Below are positions 15,965 to 25,641 of a stretch of 64,000 nt of DNA, in pieces (the first letter of the stretch is position 1; each line of letters begins with the position of its first letter). The DNA is taken from positions 248,001-312,000 of the forward strand of contig NZ_JAEULZ010000003.1 of the NCBI RefSeq assembly GCF_016793485.1, given 5' to 3'. The notes beneath the pieces are model-generated. The model was not told the origin of the DNA and did no database searches. It saw nothing but the letters and a program-made list of their open reading frames with translations. This DNA comes from Mesorhizobium sp. (GTDB taxonomy: Bacteria > Pseudomonadota > Alphaproteobacteria > Rhizobiales > Rhizobiaceae). The position numbers and the translations under genes were made by a program.

Positions 15965-18013
15965 ATGGCCTCGCGCGAACAGCATGATCGGATGGCGAAC
16001 GCCATACGCTTCCTTTCCATGGATGCCGTCGAGAAGGCGAATTCCGGCCATCCCGGCCTGCCGATGGGCTGCGCCGACATCGCCACCGTGCTGTTCACGA
16101 AATATCTGAAGTTTGACCCGAAGAACCCGAAGTGGCCGGACCGCGATCGCTTTGTGCTGTCGGCGGGCCACGGCTCGATGCTGCTCTACTCGTGCCTCTA
16201 CCTCACCGGCTACCAGGACATGACGATCGACCAGATCGAGCATTTCCGCCAGCTCGGCTCCAAGACGGCGGGCCATCCGGAATACGGTTTCGCAACCGGC
16301 ATCGAGACGACAACCGGCCCGCTCGGCCAGGGCATCGCCAACGCGGTCGGCATGGCGCTTGCCGAGCGCGTCATGAATGCGCAGTTCGGCGATGACCTCG
16401 TCGATCATCACACCTATGTCATCTGCGGCGACGGCTGCCTGATGGAAGGCATCAGCCAGGAGGCCATCGCGCTGGCAGGCCGTCTGAAGCTCAACAGGCT
16501 GATCGTCTTCTGGGACAACAACAATATCTCGATCGACGGTCCGGTCTCGCTTTCCGACATCACCGATCAGGTGGCGCGCGTCGAGGCGTCTGGCTGGAAC
16601 GCCTTCCATATTGATGGCCACGACCAGGAAGCCATCGCCAAGGCCATCGAGACGGCGCAGAAGTCGGACAAGCCGACGCTGATCGCCGCCAAGACCACCA
16701 TTGGCTTCGGCGCGCCGACGAAGGCCGGCACCAAGGCCGCCCACGGCTCGCCGCTCGGCAAGGATGAAATCGCCGCGACACGCAAGGCGCTGAACTGGGA
16801 CTCGCCTCCCTTCGTCATTCCCGACGACGTGCTGAAGCCCTGGCGCGACGCCGGTGCCCGTGGCGCCGCACCTCGCGCCGAATGGGAAAAGCGGCTCTCG
16901 GCCGCCGGCGATCGGGGCAAGGAATTCAGCCGCCGCATGGCCGGCGAGCAGCACGCCGGCTTCGACGACGCCATCGCGGCCTACAAGCAGAAGCTCGCCG
17001 CCGACAAGCCGAAGGTCGCGACCCGCAAGGCGTCCGAGATGGCGCTGGAGGTCATCAACGGGACGCTGCCGGAGACGATCGGCGGCTCGGCCGACCTGAC
17101 GCCGTCCAATAACACCAAGACCAGCCAGACACTGGAACTGTCGGCTGCCAACTACGGCAACCGCTATGTGCACTACGGCATTCGTGAGCATGCGATGGCG
17201 GCGGCCATAAACGGTATCACGCTGCATGGCGGCCTGATCGCCTATGGCGGCACCTTCTTCTGCTTCACAGACTATGCGCGGCCGGCTATGCGGCTTGCCT
17301 CGCTGATGGGTATCCGCTCGCTCTTCGTCATGACGCACGACTCTATCGGTCTCGGCGAAGATGGCCCGACGCACCAGCCGGTCGAGCATCTGGCCGCCAT
17401 GCGCGCCATCCCGAACCATCTGGTCTTCCGCCCGGCCGACGCGATGGAAACCGCAGAGTGCTGGCAGGCAGCGATCCACTCCACGAAGGCACCCTCGACT
17501 CTGGTGCTGACGCGCCAAGACCTGCGCGCTGTGCGCACCGAGTACGTCTCCGAGAACCTGTCCGCAAAGGGCGCGTACGAACTGGCGGCTGCTGACGGAG
17601 AGGCCAAGGTCACCATCTTCGCCAGCGGCTCTGAGGTCGAGATCGCGCTCGATGCCCGTGACATGCTGCAGCAGGCCGGCACCCCGACCCGCGTTGTCTC
17701 GGTACCTTGCTTCGAACTCTTCGAAGAGCAGGACAAGGCCTATCGCGAAAAGGTGCTTGGGAAGGCTCCCGTGAAGGTCGCGGTAGAGGCCGCACTGCGC
17801 TTCGGCTGGGACCGCTTCGTCGGCTCCGACGGCGGTTTCGTCGGCATGACCGGTTTCGGCGCCAGCGCGCCCGCCAAGGAGCTTTACAAGTATTTCGGCA
17901 TCACTGCGGAAGCGGTGGCGAAGCTGGCAGGCGACCGCGTCAAGAACGGGGTGCCGAAGGGCGAAGACGCCCGCGCCATCCCCGACAGCGAGCCGGCGCG
18001 CCCTCACCCCTGA
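15965..18013 (+). CDS. tkt: Transketolase
   Basis: 682 aa thiamine-diphosphate enzyme moving two-carbon units between sugar phosphates in the pentose phosphate (and Calvin) pathways. Seen: an N-terminal [11 protein letters not shown], the TPP/Mg motif [13 protein letters not shown] with [11 protein letters not shown], and the pyrimidine-domain region [15 protein letters not shown]. The C-terminal domain ends near [17 protein letters not shown]. The ATG at 15965 has CGGAGG just upstream; a longer in-frame reading from 15911 is unlikely. First of a plus-strand series of central carbon genes (tkt, gap, pgk, fba). Confidence 0.96.
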   Translation: MASREQHDRMANAIRFLSMDAVEKANSGHPGLPMGCADIATVLFTKYLKFDPKNPKWPDRDRFVLSAGHGSMLLYSCLYLTGYQDMTIDQIEHFRQLGSKTAGHPEYGFATGIETTTGPLGQGIANAVGMALAERVMNAQFGDDLVDHHTYVICGDGCLMEGISQEAIALAGRLKLNRLIVFWDNNNISIDGPVSLSDITDQVARVEASGWNAFHIDGHDQEAIAKAIETAQKSDKPTLIAAKTTIGFGAPTKAGTKAAHGSPLGKDEIAATRKALNWDSPPFVIPDDVLKPWRDAGARGAAPRAEWEKRLSAAGDRGKEFSRRMAGEQHAGFDDAIAAYKQKLAADKPKVATRKASEMALEVINGTLPETIGGSADLTPSNNTKTSQTLELSAANYGNRYVHYGIREHAMAAAINGITLHGGLIAYGGTFFCFTDYARPAMRLASLMGIRSLFVMTHDSIGLGEDGPTHQPVEHLAAMRAIPNHLVFRPADAMETAECWQAAIHSTKAPSTLVLTRQDLRAVRTEYVSENLSAKGAYELAAADGEAKVTIFASGSEVEIALDARDMLQQAGTPTRVVSVPCFELFEEQDKAYREKVLGKAPVKVAVEAALRFGWDRFVGSDGGFVGMTGFGASAPAKELYKYFGITAEAVAKLAGDRVKNGVPKGEDARAIPDSEPARPHP

Positions 18014-18027
18014 GGGGCGCTTTCGGG

Positions 18028-18050
18028 CCGGCCCTGCAACACAGGGCTGG
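18028..18050 (+). terminator. tkt: Hairpin after tkt, weak terminator
   Basis: A 9-bp stem CCGGCCCTG / CAGGGCTGG (one G-T pair) with loop CAACA, 15 nt after the tkt stop. There is no T tract after it, so it may be a weak terminator or processing hairpin between tkt and gap. Confidence 0.4.
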
Positions 18051-18067
18051 TCCAATACTTCGGCAGC

Positions 18068-18078
18068 TAATCGATTTA
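18068..18078. promoter_or_regulatory. gap: AATCGATT operator-like site upstream of gap
   Basis: TAATCGATTTA has the 8-bp palindrome AATCGATT at 18069-18076. The centre is CG with A/T flanks, the form expected of a LacI-family operator. It lies 93 nt before the gap ATG in an A/T-rich stretch. The same core occurs before fba and sdhC. PckR, a LacI-family regulator of gluconeogenic and glycolytic genes in Sinorhizobium, is a plausible binder. Confidence 0.5.
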
Positions 18079-18161
18079 AATTTACGATCCCGGCGTCTGG
18101 ATTCTTTCTCTTTTCGCCGCTATGAAGCTGCGACCCTTCCCAAGCGCTGCAGGAGAATGAC

Positions 18162-19172
18162 ATGGCTGTCAGAGTTGCAATCAACGGATTTGGCCGCATC
18201 GGCCGCAACATCGTGCGCGCGATTTACGAATCCGGCCGCAAAGACATCGACGTGGTTGCCGTCAACGACCTTGGCCCGGTCGAGACCAACGCGCATCTGC
18301 TGCGCTTCGACAGCGTGCACGGCAAGTTCCCGCACGAGGTGGGCGTAAGCGGAGACACCATCTCGATTGGCAAGGAGAAGTTCAAGGTGCTGGCCGAGCG
18401 TGATCCGTCCAAGCTTCCCTGGAAGGAGCTCGGCATCGACATCGCCATGGAATGCACCGGCATCTTCACCGCACGTGACAAGGCAGCGGCTCACCTGACC
18501 GCCGGCGCCAAGCGCGTGCTGGTCTCGGCGCCGGCCGACGGCGCCGACCTGACCGTCGTCTACGGCGTCAACCACGACAAATTGACCAAGGACCACATCG
18601 TCGTCTCCAACGCGTCCTGCACCACCAACTGCCTAGCCCCGCTTGCAGCGGTCCTGCACGAGGCCGTCGGCATCGAAAAGGGCATGATGACGACGATCCA
18701 CTCCTACACCGGCGACCAGCCGACGCTCGACACCATGCACAAGGACCTCTATCGCGCCCGCGCTGCGGCGCTGTCGCAGATCCCGACTTCGACGGGTGCG
18801 GCCAAGGCCATCGGCCTCGTCATCCCGGAACTGAAGGGCAAGCTCGACGGCATCTCCATCCGCGTGCCGACACCGAACGTCTCGGTCGTGGACTTCAAGT
18901 TCATCGCCAAGAAGAACACGACCGCCGAGGAGATCAACAACGCGGTCATCGCGGCGTCCAACGGCAAGCTGAAGGGCGTGCTCGCCGTCACGGCGCACCC
19001 GAACGTCTCGATCGACTTCAACCATGATCCGCATTCCTCGACGCTGGCGCTCGACCAGACCAAGGTCATGGACGGCAACTTCGTCTCGGTGCTGTCCTGG
19101 TACGACAACGAGTGGGGCTTCTCGAACCGCATGGCCGACACGGCCGTGACCTTCGCCAAGACGATTGCCTGA
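18162..19172 (+). CDS. gap: Glyceraldehyde-3-phosphate dehydrogenase, type I
   Basis: 336 aa. It oxidises glyceraldehyde-3-phosphate to 1,3-bisphosphoglycerate with NAD(P). It opens with the Rossmann motif VRVAINGFGRIGRNIVRAI, and the catalytic cysteine is Cys153 in NASCTTNCLAP. WYDNEWGFSNRM near the C-terminus is the family signature. CAGGAG lies 8 nt before the ATG. It stands before a strong terminator, so it is probably its own transcription unit, with an operator-like palindrome upstream. Confidence 0.97.
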   Translation: MAVRVAINGFGRIGRNIVRAIYESGRKDIDVVAVNDLGPVETNAHLLRFDSVHGKFPHEVGVSGDTISIGKEKFKVLAERDPSKLPWKELGIDIAMECTGIFTARDKAAAHLTAGAKRVLVSAPADGADLTVVYGVNHDKLTKDHIVVSNASCTTNCLAPLAAVLHEAVGIEKGMMTTIHSYTGDQPTLDTMHKDLYRARAAALSQIPTSTGAAKAIGLVIPELKGKLDGISIRVPTPNVSVVDFKFIAKKNTTAEEINNAVIAASNGKLKGVLAVTAHPNVSIDFNHDPHSSTLALDQTKVMDGNFVSVLSWYDNEWGFSNRMADTAVTFAKTIA

Positions 19173-19225
19173 ACGGGGTCCTGCGTTATTTGCGCGACGA
19201 CTGAGGCAAATCGCCCAAACCTTTC

Positions 19226-19258
19226 GAAAACGCCCGGCTTGCCCGGGCGTTTTCTTTT
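19226..19258 (+). terminator. gap: Rho-independent terminator of gap
   Basis: A 12-bp perfect stem GAAAACGCCCGG / CCGGGCGTTTTC with loop CTTGC followed by TTTT, 53 nt after the gap stop codon. Confidence 0.92.
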
Positions 19259-19300
19259 GCCGCATAGAGATACAGACCCTTTGCGCTACGGCAGACAGCC

Positions 19301-20206
19301 ATGATCATCCGCCCCAGGCCGAACTTCCTGCAGCTCTTCTTCGTGCTGCGCGGTTCCGTCGTGCCCCGCATCCTGCCGCAGATTATCGGCTTTGCCATCT
19401 ACGCGGCGATCGTCGTGTTCGCGGTCGATCTGCTTGCCGTGCCGCTCGAGGATTTCAACATCGCGCCCTTCGGCCTGATCGCCGTGACGCTGTCGATCTA
19501 TCTCGGCTTCCGCAACAGCGCCGCCTATGACCGTTGGTGGGAGGCGCGCAAGCTCTGGGGCCAACTCGTCTACGATATCAGGAACCTCGCACGCGCCAGC
19601 GACGGGTTGATTACGGATCGCGGCGAATGGCGAGCGCTGCTGATGGAGGCACTTGCCTTCTGCCACCTGCTGCGTGCGCAATTGCGAAATGTCGACGCAA
19701 TGGACAAGGTGAAGGAGTTTCTGGACGGAGAAACGGACGGCGTTGCCTCGGCCACCAACAAACCCGACGCGGCGGTACGACGCATGGGCTCGCGCATCGC
19801 AAGGCTACGGAGGGATGGCTCGATCGACGCCATCGGCTATCGTATCCTTGACGAGCGCCTAGCCGGCATGTCGGCGCTGCAGGCGGGTTGCGAGCGCATC
19901 GCCAACACGCCGCTGCCCTTCGCCTATACGCTGCTGCTACAGCGCACCGCCTACATCGTCTGCCTGCTACTGCCCTTCGGGCTGGCGACGACGACCGGTT
20001 GGGCAACGCCACTGTTCACCGCGCTCATCGCCTACACCTTCTTCGGCCTGGACGCGCTGTCGGAAGAACTGGAAGACCCGTTCGGCACCGAAGCCAACGA
20101 CCTCGCGCTCGACAGCTTGTGCCGTGTCTGCGAGATTTCCGTCTTCGAGGCGCTGAGCGAACCCGCGCCGGCCCCGCTTGACGCCGAGCGCTTCTATTAC
20201 TCCTGA
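19301..20206 (+). CDS. Bestrophin family (UPF0187) membrane channel protein
   Basis: 301 aa. Two hydrophobic hairpins surround the family hallmark LGFRNSAAYDRWWEARKLWG near residue 70. The C-terminal part carries a second membrane pair and GLDALSEELEDPFG, the bestrophin calcium-clasp-like region. Bacterial bestrophins form pentameric ion channels in the inner membrane; chloride is the usual ion for animal members, while bacterial ones vary. It sits between gap and pgk with a terminator before it. No functional link to glycolysis is evident. Confidence 0.88.
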   Translation: MIIRPRPNFLQLFFVLRGSVVPRILPQIIGFAIYAAIVVFAVDLLAVPLEDFNIAPFGLIAVTLSIYLGFRNSAAYDRWWEARKLWGQLVYDIRNLARASDGLITDRGEWRALLMEALAFCHLLRAQLRNVDAMDKVKEFLDGETDGVASATNKPDAAVRRMGSRIARLRRDGSIDAIGYRILDERLAGMSALQAGCERIANTPLPFAYTLLLQRTAYIVCLLLPFGLATTTGWATPLFTALIAYTFFGLDALSEELEDPFGTEANDLALDSLCRVCEISVFEALSEPAPAPLDAERFYYS

Positions 20207-20277
20207 GCGCGATACTTGAATCCGCGCCGCTTGCCGCTAATGTCCCGCCGACTCCTCCCCCCTGAAGGGAAACAGCC

Positions 20278-21477
20278 ATGGCCCATTTCCGAACGCTCGA
20301 TGACCTCGGCGACATCAAAGCCAAGCGCGCACTCGTCCGCGTCGACCTGAACGTACCGATGGCTGACGGCAAGGTAACGGACGCCACACGCATCGAGCGG
20401 GTCGCGCCGACCATCCTCGAACTTTCCGACAAGGGCGCCAAGGTGATCCTCATGGCGCATTTCGGCCGCCCGAAGGACGGGCCTGACCCCGAACTGTCGC
20501 TGGAGCCCATCGCGCGGGCAACGTCCGACATCATCGGTCGCAACGTCACCTTCATTCCCGACAGCATCGGCGAGATGGTACAAGGCGCGATCTTCGCGAT
20601 GCTGCCGGGCGACATCGCGCTCCTGGAAAACACCCGCTTCTACAAAGGCGAAGAAAAGAACGATCCGGAATTCACCAGGAAGCTGGCGGCGAACGGCGAC
20701 ATCTTCGTCAACGATGCCTTCTCGGCCGCACACCGTGCTCATTGCTCGACCGAGGGACTTGCGAAGCTGCTACCGGCCTATGCCGGCCGCACAATGCAGG
20801 CGGAACTGGAGGCGCTCGACCGCGGGCTAGGCAATCCGGAGAAACCGGTGGTCGCGATCGTCGGCGGCGCGAAGGTCTCGACCAAGCTCGACCTCCTGAT
20901 GAACCTCGTCAAGAAGGTCGATGCGCTGGTGATCGGCGGCGGCATGGCCAACACCTTCCTCGCAGCGCGCGGTGAGAATGTCGGCAAATCGCTTTGCGAG
21001 CACGATCTCGCCCCGACTGCACGCCAGATCATGATCGAGGCCGCGACCGCGGGCTGCGCCATCGTCCTGCCGTCCGACGCCGTCGTCGCAAAGGAATTCA
21101 AGGCAGGCGCGGCGAGCGAGGTCGTGCCCGTCAATGCAGTGCCTTCCGATTCGATGATCCTCGACGTCGGCCCGAAATCGATCGAGGCGATCAACGCCTG
21201 GATCGACCGCGCCAACACGCTGGTCTGGAACGGCCCGTTGGGTGCTTTCGAGACGAAGCCCTTCGACAAGGCGACCGTTGCGGTCGCCAGACATGCGGCG
21301 AGCCGCACCAAGGCCGACAAGCTGCTCTCGGTCGCAGGCGGTGGCGACACGGTGGCGGCCCTGAACCACGCCGGAGTCGCTGACGACTTCACGTATGTCT
21401 CGACCGCAGGCGGAGCTTTCCTCGAATGGATGGAAGGCAAGGACCTGCCCGGCGTCGAGGTGCTGAAGCACAATTGA
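20278..21477 (+). CDS. pgk: Phosphoglycerate kinase
   Basis: 399 aa cytoplasmic glycolytic enzyme making ATP from 1,3-bisphosphoglycerate. The N-terminal [16 protein letters not shown] and HFGRPK motifs bind the phosphoglycerate, [16 protein letters not shown] is the hinge region, and [12 protein letters not shown] near the C-terminus is the nucleotide-site loop. Length is typical. GAAGGGAAA lies just before the ATG. Confidence 0.97.
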   Translation: MAHFRTLDDLGDIKAKRALVRVDLNVPMADGKVTDATRIERVAPTILELSDKGAKVILMAHFGRPKDGPDPELSLEPIARATSDIIGRNVTFIPDSIGEMVQGAIFAMLPGDIALLENTRFYKGEEKNDPEFTRKLAANGDIFVNDAFSAAHRAHCSTEGLAKLLPAYAGRTMQAELEALDRGLGNPEKPVVAIVGGAKVSTKLDLLMNLVKKVDALVIGGGMANTFLAARGENVGKSLCEHDLAPTARQIMIEAATAGCAIVLPSDAVVAKEFKAGAASEVVPVNAVPSDSMILDVGPKSIEAINAWIDRANTLVWNGPLGAFETKPFDKATVAVARHAASRTKADKLLSVAGGGDTVAALNHAGVADDFTYVSTAGGAFLEWMEGKDLPGVEVLKHN

Positions 21478-21504
21478 GGGCGCTGTCTTCTAGGCGCCTC
21501 CAAT

Positions 21505-21516
21505 TGAATCGATTGA
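21505..21516. promoter_or_regulatory. AATCGATT operator-like site upstream of fba
   Basis: TGAATCGATTGA, core AATCGATT at 21507-21514, 79 nt before the aldolase ATG and just after the pgk stop. It shares its core and right flank (TTGA) with the sdhC palindrome. Proposed LacI-type (PckR-like) operator. Confidence 0.5.
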
Positions 21517-21592
21517 GCACGGCCGCGTTATGGTAGCCTTGCGAAGCGCCTTGACGTATTGAGGTCTGGCAATCGTCTATCGGGAGAATTTG

Positions 21593-22492
21593 ATGAACAA
21601 GGAGATGGCCGCGCAGGCCGGGAAGAAGAACGGCTTCATCGCCGCGCTCGATCAGTCGGGCGGTTCCACGCCAAAAGCGCTCAAGGACTACGGGATCGAT
21701 GCGAGCGCCTGGTCGAGCGACGCCCAGATGTTCGACCTCGTCCACCAGATGCGCACGCGCATCATCACATCCCCCGCTTTTACCGGCGACAAGATCATGG
21801 GCGCGATCCTGTTCGAGCAGACCATGGACCGCGACATCGACGGAATCCCGACGGCCCAATATCTCTGGGAAAATCGCCACGTCGTGCCGTTCCTGAAGGT
21901 CGACAAGGGCCTTGCGGACAAGAAGGACGGCGCCAAGGTGATGAAGCCCATGCCCGACCTCGACGCGCTGCTGAAGCGCGCGGTGATTAAGGGAATCTTC
22001 GGCACCAAGATGCGCTCGGTGATCGACGCGGCGAACCCGGTCGGCATCAAGGCCGTCGTCGACCAGCAGTTCGAGATCGGCAAGCAGATCCTCGCCCATG
22101 ATCTCGTCCCAATCATCGAGCCCGAAGTGACAATCTCTATCCCCGACAAGGCGGCCGCCGAGGATATCCTGCTCGCCGAGATCACCAAGCATCTCGACGG
22201 CATACCGGCTGGCAAGCAGATCATGCTGAAGCTGACGCTCCCGACCAAGGCCAATCTCTACAAGTCGCTGACGCAAGATCCGCGCGTCCTGCGCGTCGTT
22301 GCTCTCTCCGGCGGCTATTCGCGCGACGACGCGAACGAGAAGCTGAAGCACAATGACGGCATGATCGCGAGCTTCTCTCGCGCCCTGACACAGGGTCTGT
22401 CAGCGGGTCAGACGGATGCGCAATTCAATGCGGAACTGGCCTCGACAATCGACAGTATCTTCGATGCGTCGAGCCGCAAGATCGCCGCCTAG
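21593..22492 (+). CDS. Fructose-bisphosphate aldolase, class I
   Basis: 299 aa. It splits or forms fructose-1,6-bisphosphate through a Schiff-base lysine and needs no metal. Sequence marks are GFIAALDQSGGSTPKALKDYG at the N-terminus, VVPFLKVDKGL, LVPIIEPEVTIS and KQIMLKLTLPTKANLY, the last holding the expected Schiff-base lysine region. I choose the ATG at 21593; a TTG one codon earlier is in frame. CGGGAG is the ribosome-binding site. It follows pgk after 115 nt and ends at a strong terminator. Confidence 0.94.
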   Translation: MNKEMAAQAGKKNGFIAALDQSGGSTPKALKDYGIDASAWSSDAQMFDLVHQMRTRIITSPAFTGDKIMGAILFEQTMDRDIDGIPTAQYLWENRHVVPFLKVDKGLADKKDGAKVMKPMPDLDALLKRAVIKGIFGTKMRSVIDAANPVGIKAVVDQQFEIGKQILAHDLVPIIEPEVTISIPDKAAAEDILLAEITKHLDGIPAGKQIMLKLTLPTKANLYKSLTQDPRVLRVVALSGGYSRDDANEKLKHNDGMIASFSRALTQGLSAGQTDAQFNAELASTIDSIFDASSRKIAA

Positions 22493-22521
22493 GCCTCTGT
22501 GTCTCGCAAACAATGACCAAC

Positions 22522-22546
22522 AAAACCCCGCTTCGGCGGGGTTTTT
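22522..22546. terminator. Bidirectional terminator between fba and a small membrane protein gene
   Basis: A 10-bp perfect stem AAAACCCCGC / GCGGGGTTTT closed by a TTCG tetraloop, with a T run on the plus strand and an A run on the other side, so it can stop transcription from both convergent genes. Confidence 0.94.
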
Positions 22547-22707
22547 CATTGCGTATGGCTGAACAATACCGTCAGCGGGATCAGGGCCAGAGCCGCCACC
22601 GCCAGCTTCCAGCAGTCGCGCCTCTGCTTCAAGCCTGGAAGCCCGAGCGGCTTGATGATCTGGATGACCATCATGGCAAGGATCACGAGCGCGAGTATTT
22701 TCGACAT
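22546..22707 (-). CDS. Small two-helix membrane protein, function unknown
   Basis: 53 aa from the ATG at 22707 (MSKILALVILAMMVIQIIKP), with AAGG upstream. Two hydrophobic helices (about 3-17 and 34-50) are joined by a short basic loop (LKQRRDCWK), giving a hairpin in the inner membrane. I do not recognise a named family. A clean start, a shared terminator at its stop and an ordered charge pattern argue that it is real. A longer in-frame start at 22728 exists. Confidence 0.65.
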   Translation of the reverse strand: MSKILALVILAMMVIQIIKPLGLPGLKQRRDCWKLAVAALALIPLTVLFSHTQ

Positions 22708-22851
22708 ATGGCCTTTGAGCAGGCGCAAGCCGGGCTGTCAAAGCAGACGAGACGAAGACGCCGCAGCATTTCGACAGGAAGCTGTATTGCTTAAACCTTC
22801 CGCAGTCGGCAAGTTGCCGGCGAATGCGAACTTGAGGGAGTGGCGCAGGAT

Positions 22852-24516
22852 ATGTTTCGTCGATGGGCCGTCCGGTATTTCCAATCGTTTTCTTTGGCGG
22901 GCCTGCTGATCGGCACGTTGTTTTTCGCGGCCTCGCTGACGCCGACGCTCATTCCCCGCAACTTCCTCACCCAGGGCGTACTGTCAGGCTGCTCCGCCGC
23001 CGCAGGCTACGGCGTTGGATTTTTCCTGCAATGGCTATGGCGCTATCTTGAACTTCCTGAACCCAGGGAGCGGTTTCTCTTCGGCACCAAGCTCGTCGCC
23101 GCGATCATCTGCGGCGCCATCGGCATCGGGTTTCTCTGGCGCGCCGCCGCCTGGCAGAACTCGATCCGCAGCCTGATGGAGATGGACCCAGTCGACACGG
23201 CGCACCCTATCGAAGTCGGCGCCATCGCGATCGTCACCTTCGTCCTGCTGATCGCCATTGCCCGGCTGTTCAAGCGGACGCTTTATTTCGTCTCCCGGCA
23301 GCTGAACCGCTTCGTCCCGAAGCGCTTTTCCTATGTGGCCGGAACAGCGATCGCGGCCCTGCTGTTCTGGTCGATCGGCGACGGCATCATTTTTCGGAAC
23401 GCATTGCGTTTCATGGATGCCTCCTTCGAGCGGCTGGATGCCCTCATTCCGCCGGAGACGACCCAGCCGACCGATCCGGCCAAGACCGGCAGCCCCGCCT
23501 CGCTCGTGCGCTGGGACGATCTCGGCCGGATGGGCCGCTCCTACATTGGCACCGGCCCTTCGGCCGCCGACATCAGCGCCGTCACCGGCAAGCCGGCGCT
23601 CGAACCGATCCGCGTCTATGTCGGCATGCACTCCGAAGACTCGCCCAAGGCGCGAGCGAAGCTGGCGCTGGAAGAACTGAAAAGAGTCGGCGGCTTTGAC
23701 CGTTCGACCCTGGTCATCATCACCCCGACCGGCACCGGCTGGGTGGACGAACAGGCGATCGACCCCATCGAGTTCCTGCACAATGGCGACATTGCCAGCA
23801 TCGGCGCGCAATATTCCTATCTCGCCAGTTGGTTGTCGCTGCTGGTCGAGCCCGGTTACGGCGCCGAGCAGGCCCGCGCGCTGTTTTCCGAAGTTTACGG
23901 CTATTGGAGCACGCTGCCGAAGGAGACACGGCCGAAGCTTTATCTGTTCGGCCTCAGCCTCGGCGCTCTGAGTTCGGAACTATCCAACGAACTGTTCGAA
24001 GTGCTCGGTGACCCCTACCAGGGCGCGCTGTGGGCTGGTCCGCCCTTCCCCAGCCGCATCTGGAATTCGGTGACGCGCGACCGTAATCCTGGCTCTCCGG
24101 CATGGCTACCCAAGTTCCGCGACGGATCCTATGTCCGCTTCACGGCGCAGAAGAATGCGCTCGACATCCCGGGCGCAGTATGGGGCCCGATGCGCATCGT
24201 CTATCTGCAATATGCAAGCGATCCCATCACCTTCTACGATCCGCATTCGCTCTACCACGAACCTGACTGGATGCAGACGCCGCGCGGTCCGGACGTGTCG
24301 CCCTATCTCGGCTGGTATCCGGTCGTCACATTCCTGCAACTGACGCTCGACATCGCCATGGCGACCACTTCACCCATGGGCTACGGCCATGTCTTCGCCG
24401 CTGAGCACTACATCGACTCCTGGATGCAGGTGGCCGACATCCAGGGCTGGTCGCCCGACGAAGTAGCGCGGTTGAAGCAGCACTTCATCGATTTGCGGAA
24501 TCAGGAAGGCAAATAG
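22852..24516 (+). CDS. Membrane-bound alpha/beta hydrolase (Abhydrolase_9 type)
   Basis: 554 aa from the ATG at 22852; a GTG at 22840 is in frame, and GAGGGAG lies too close to the GTG, so the start is uncertain. The N-terminal half has four or so membrane segments (FSLAGLLIGTLFFAASLTP onward). The C-terminal half has an alpha/beta hydrolase core: the nucleophile elbow is GLSLGALSSE (serine at the centre of GxSxG), and HVFAAEHYIDSW near the end probably gives the histidine. Members are uncharacterised putative membrane esterases or lipases. Substrate unknown. Confidence 0.82.
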   Translation: MFRRWAVRYFQSFSLAGLLIGTLFFAASLTPTLIPRNFLTQGVLSGCSAAAGYGVGFFLQWLWRYLELPEPRERFLFGTKLVAAIICGAIGIGFLWRAAAWQNSIRSLMEMDPVDTAHPIEVGAIAIVTFVLLIAIARLFKRTLYFVSRQLNRFVPKRFSYVAGTAIAALLFWSIGDGIIFRNALRFMDASFERLDALIPPETTQPTDPAKTGSPASLVRWDDLGRMGRSYIGTGPSAADISAVTGKPALEPIRVYVGMHSEDSPKARAKLALEELKRVGGFDRSTLVIITPTGTGWVDEQAIDPIEFLHNGDIASIGAQYSYLASWLSLLVEPGYGAEQARALFSEVYGYWSTLPKETRPKLYLFGLSLGALSSELSNELFEVLGDPYQGALWAGPPFPSRIWNSVTRDRNPGSPAWLPKFRDGSYVRFTAQKNALDIPGAVWGPMRIVYLQYASDPITFYDPHSLYHEPDWMQTPRGPDVSPYLGWYPVVTFLQLTLDIAMATTSPMGYGHVFAAEHYIDSWMQVADIQGWSPDEVARLKQHFIDLRNQEGK

Positions 24517-24541
24517 CCGGAGCGGTTCGTGCCGGTCGGGA

Positions 24542-25573
24542 TCAATGTTCGACCGGCCCTCCGGCCTTCTTCCAGGCATCGATACCGCCCTCGATATGAT
24601 AGGCGGTGCCTATGCCGGCCTCTCGCGCGGTCGTGACCGCCATGGCGGAGCGTTCTCCAAAGGCACAGAAGAAGGCGAGCTTTTGCATCGAGCCTAGCTG
24701 ATGAAGGATGCCGCCGGTCCTCACGCTGTCGTCGATCGTCGCATAGGGCATGTGCAGCGCGCCGGGGATGGTTCCGTGCCGCTCGAGCTCGCTCTTTTCC
24801 CGGAGGTCGATCAGGGCGACATCTGCGCGGCCAAGCAGGCCGACCGCCGAGCCGACCTTGATCGCCCAGCCCTTCGCTGCCACCTCGTCCTGATGCAGCC
24901 CGATGTGCATGTTCGCGGGCACCGCGACATCCATCATCTTGGGATTGGGCAGGTTCAAATTGTTCATCAGCTCGACATAGGCCTCCATCGACGGGACCTG
25001 AAGGCGCGGATTGTTACGCTTCTCCTCGCCGATGGTGCTGACCGTGTCGCCCTTGTAGTCATGAGCCGGGAAAACGAGCGTGTCGTCATGCAGCCTGAGC
25101 AGGCGATTGAAGATCGACTCGTACTGCTGGCGCGGATCGCCATTCTGGAAATCGGTCCGGCCGGTGCCACGGATAAGCAGCGTATCGCCGGTAAAGACGC
25201 GATCTTCCATGACGAAGGAATAGGAATCGTCCGTATGACCAGGCGTGTAGACGACGTCGAGGCTGACGCCCTCGATCGAAAGCTTGTCGCCATCGGCGAG
25301 CCGCATCGACACGACATCGGCCTTGGTCTGCTCGCCCATGACCGTGATGCAGTGGGTCCGATCGCGCAGTTCACCGAGCCCGGTGACATGGTCGGCGTGG
25401 AGATGCGTATCGACAGCCTTGACCAGCCTGAGATCGAGCTCGTTGCAGAGCTTGATGTAGCGATCGACCTTCTCCAGCACCGGATCGATGATCAGCGCCT
25501 CCGCCCCGCGCCGGCTGGCGATCAGGTAGCTGTAGGTGCTGGAAGTGGAATCGAAGAGCTGGCGGAAAATCAT
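24542..25573 (-). CDS. Persulfide dioxygenase-rhodanese fusion (ETHE1-like MBL fold)
   Basis: 343 aa. The N-terminal metallo-beta-lactamase domain has THLHADHVTG, PGHTDDS, TGDTLLIRGTGRTDFQNGD and PAHDYKG, the pattern of ETHE1/SDO persulfide dioxygenases that oxidise glutathione persulfide to sulfite. The C-terminal rhodanese domain (about 240-343) begins at DVALIDLREKSELERHG and has an active loop CAFGERS with the catalytic cysteine. Such natural fusions link sulfur transfer with persulfide oxidation in sulfide detoxification. It lies downstream of a peroxiredoxin gene on the same strand, which suggests a shared redox-sulfur role. Confidence 0.93.
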   Translation of the reverse strand: MIFRQLFDSTSSTYSYLIASRRGAEALIIDPVLEKVDRYIKLCNELDLRLVKAVDTHLHADHVTGLGELRDRTHCITVMGEQTKADVVSMRLADGDKLSIEGVSLDVVYTPGHTDDSYSFVMEDRVFTGDTLLIRGTGRTDFQNGDPRQQYESIFNRLLRLHDDTLVFPAHDYKGDTVSTIGEEKRNNPRLQVPSMEAYVELMNNLNLPNPKMMDVAVPANMHIGLHQDEVAAKGWAIKVGSAVGLLGRADVALIDLREKSELERHGTIPGALHMPYATIDDSVRTGGILHQLGSMQKLAFFCAFGERSAMAVTTAREAGIGTAYHIEGGIDAWKKAGGPVEH

Positions 25574-25641
25574 GCTGGCCTCCCAACGATCATGTGGATC
25601 GTCGGGAGATTAGCACGCCAAAGGTGGTTTTGTTCTGACGA

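Noticed and set aside
15878-18211. A 777-codon open frame on the minus strand opposite tkt
   Set aside because: It mirrors the transketolase gene, which has full family motifs and a ribosome-binding site. Long antisense frames are expected at this G+C content.
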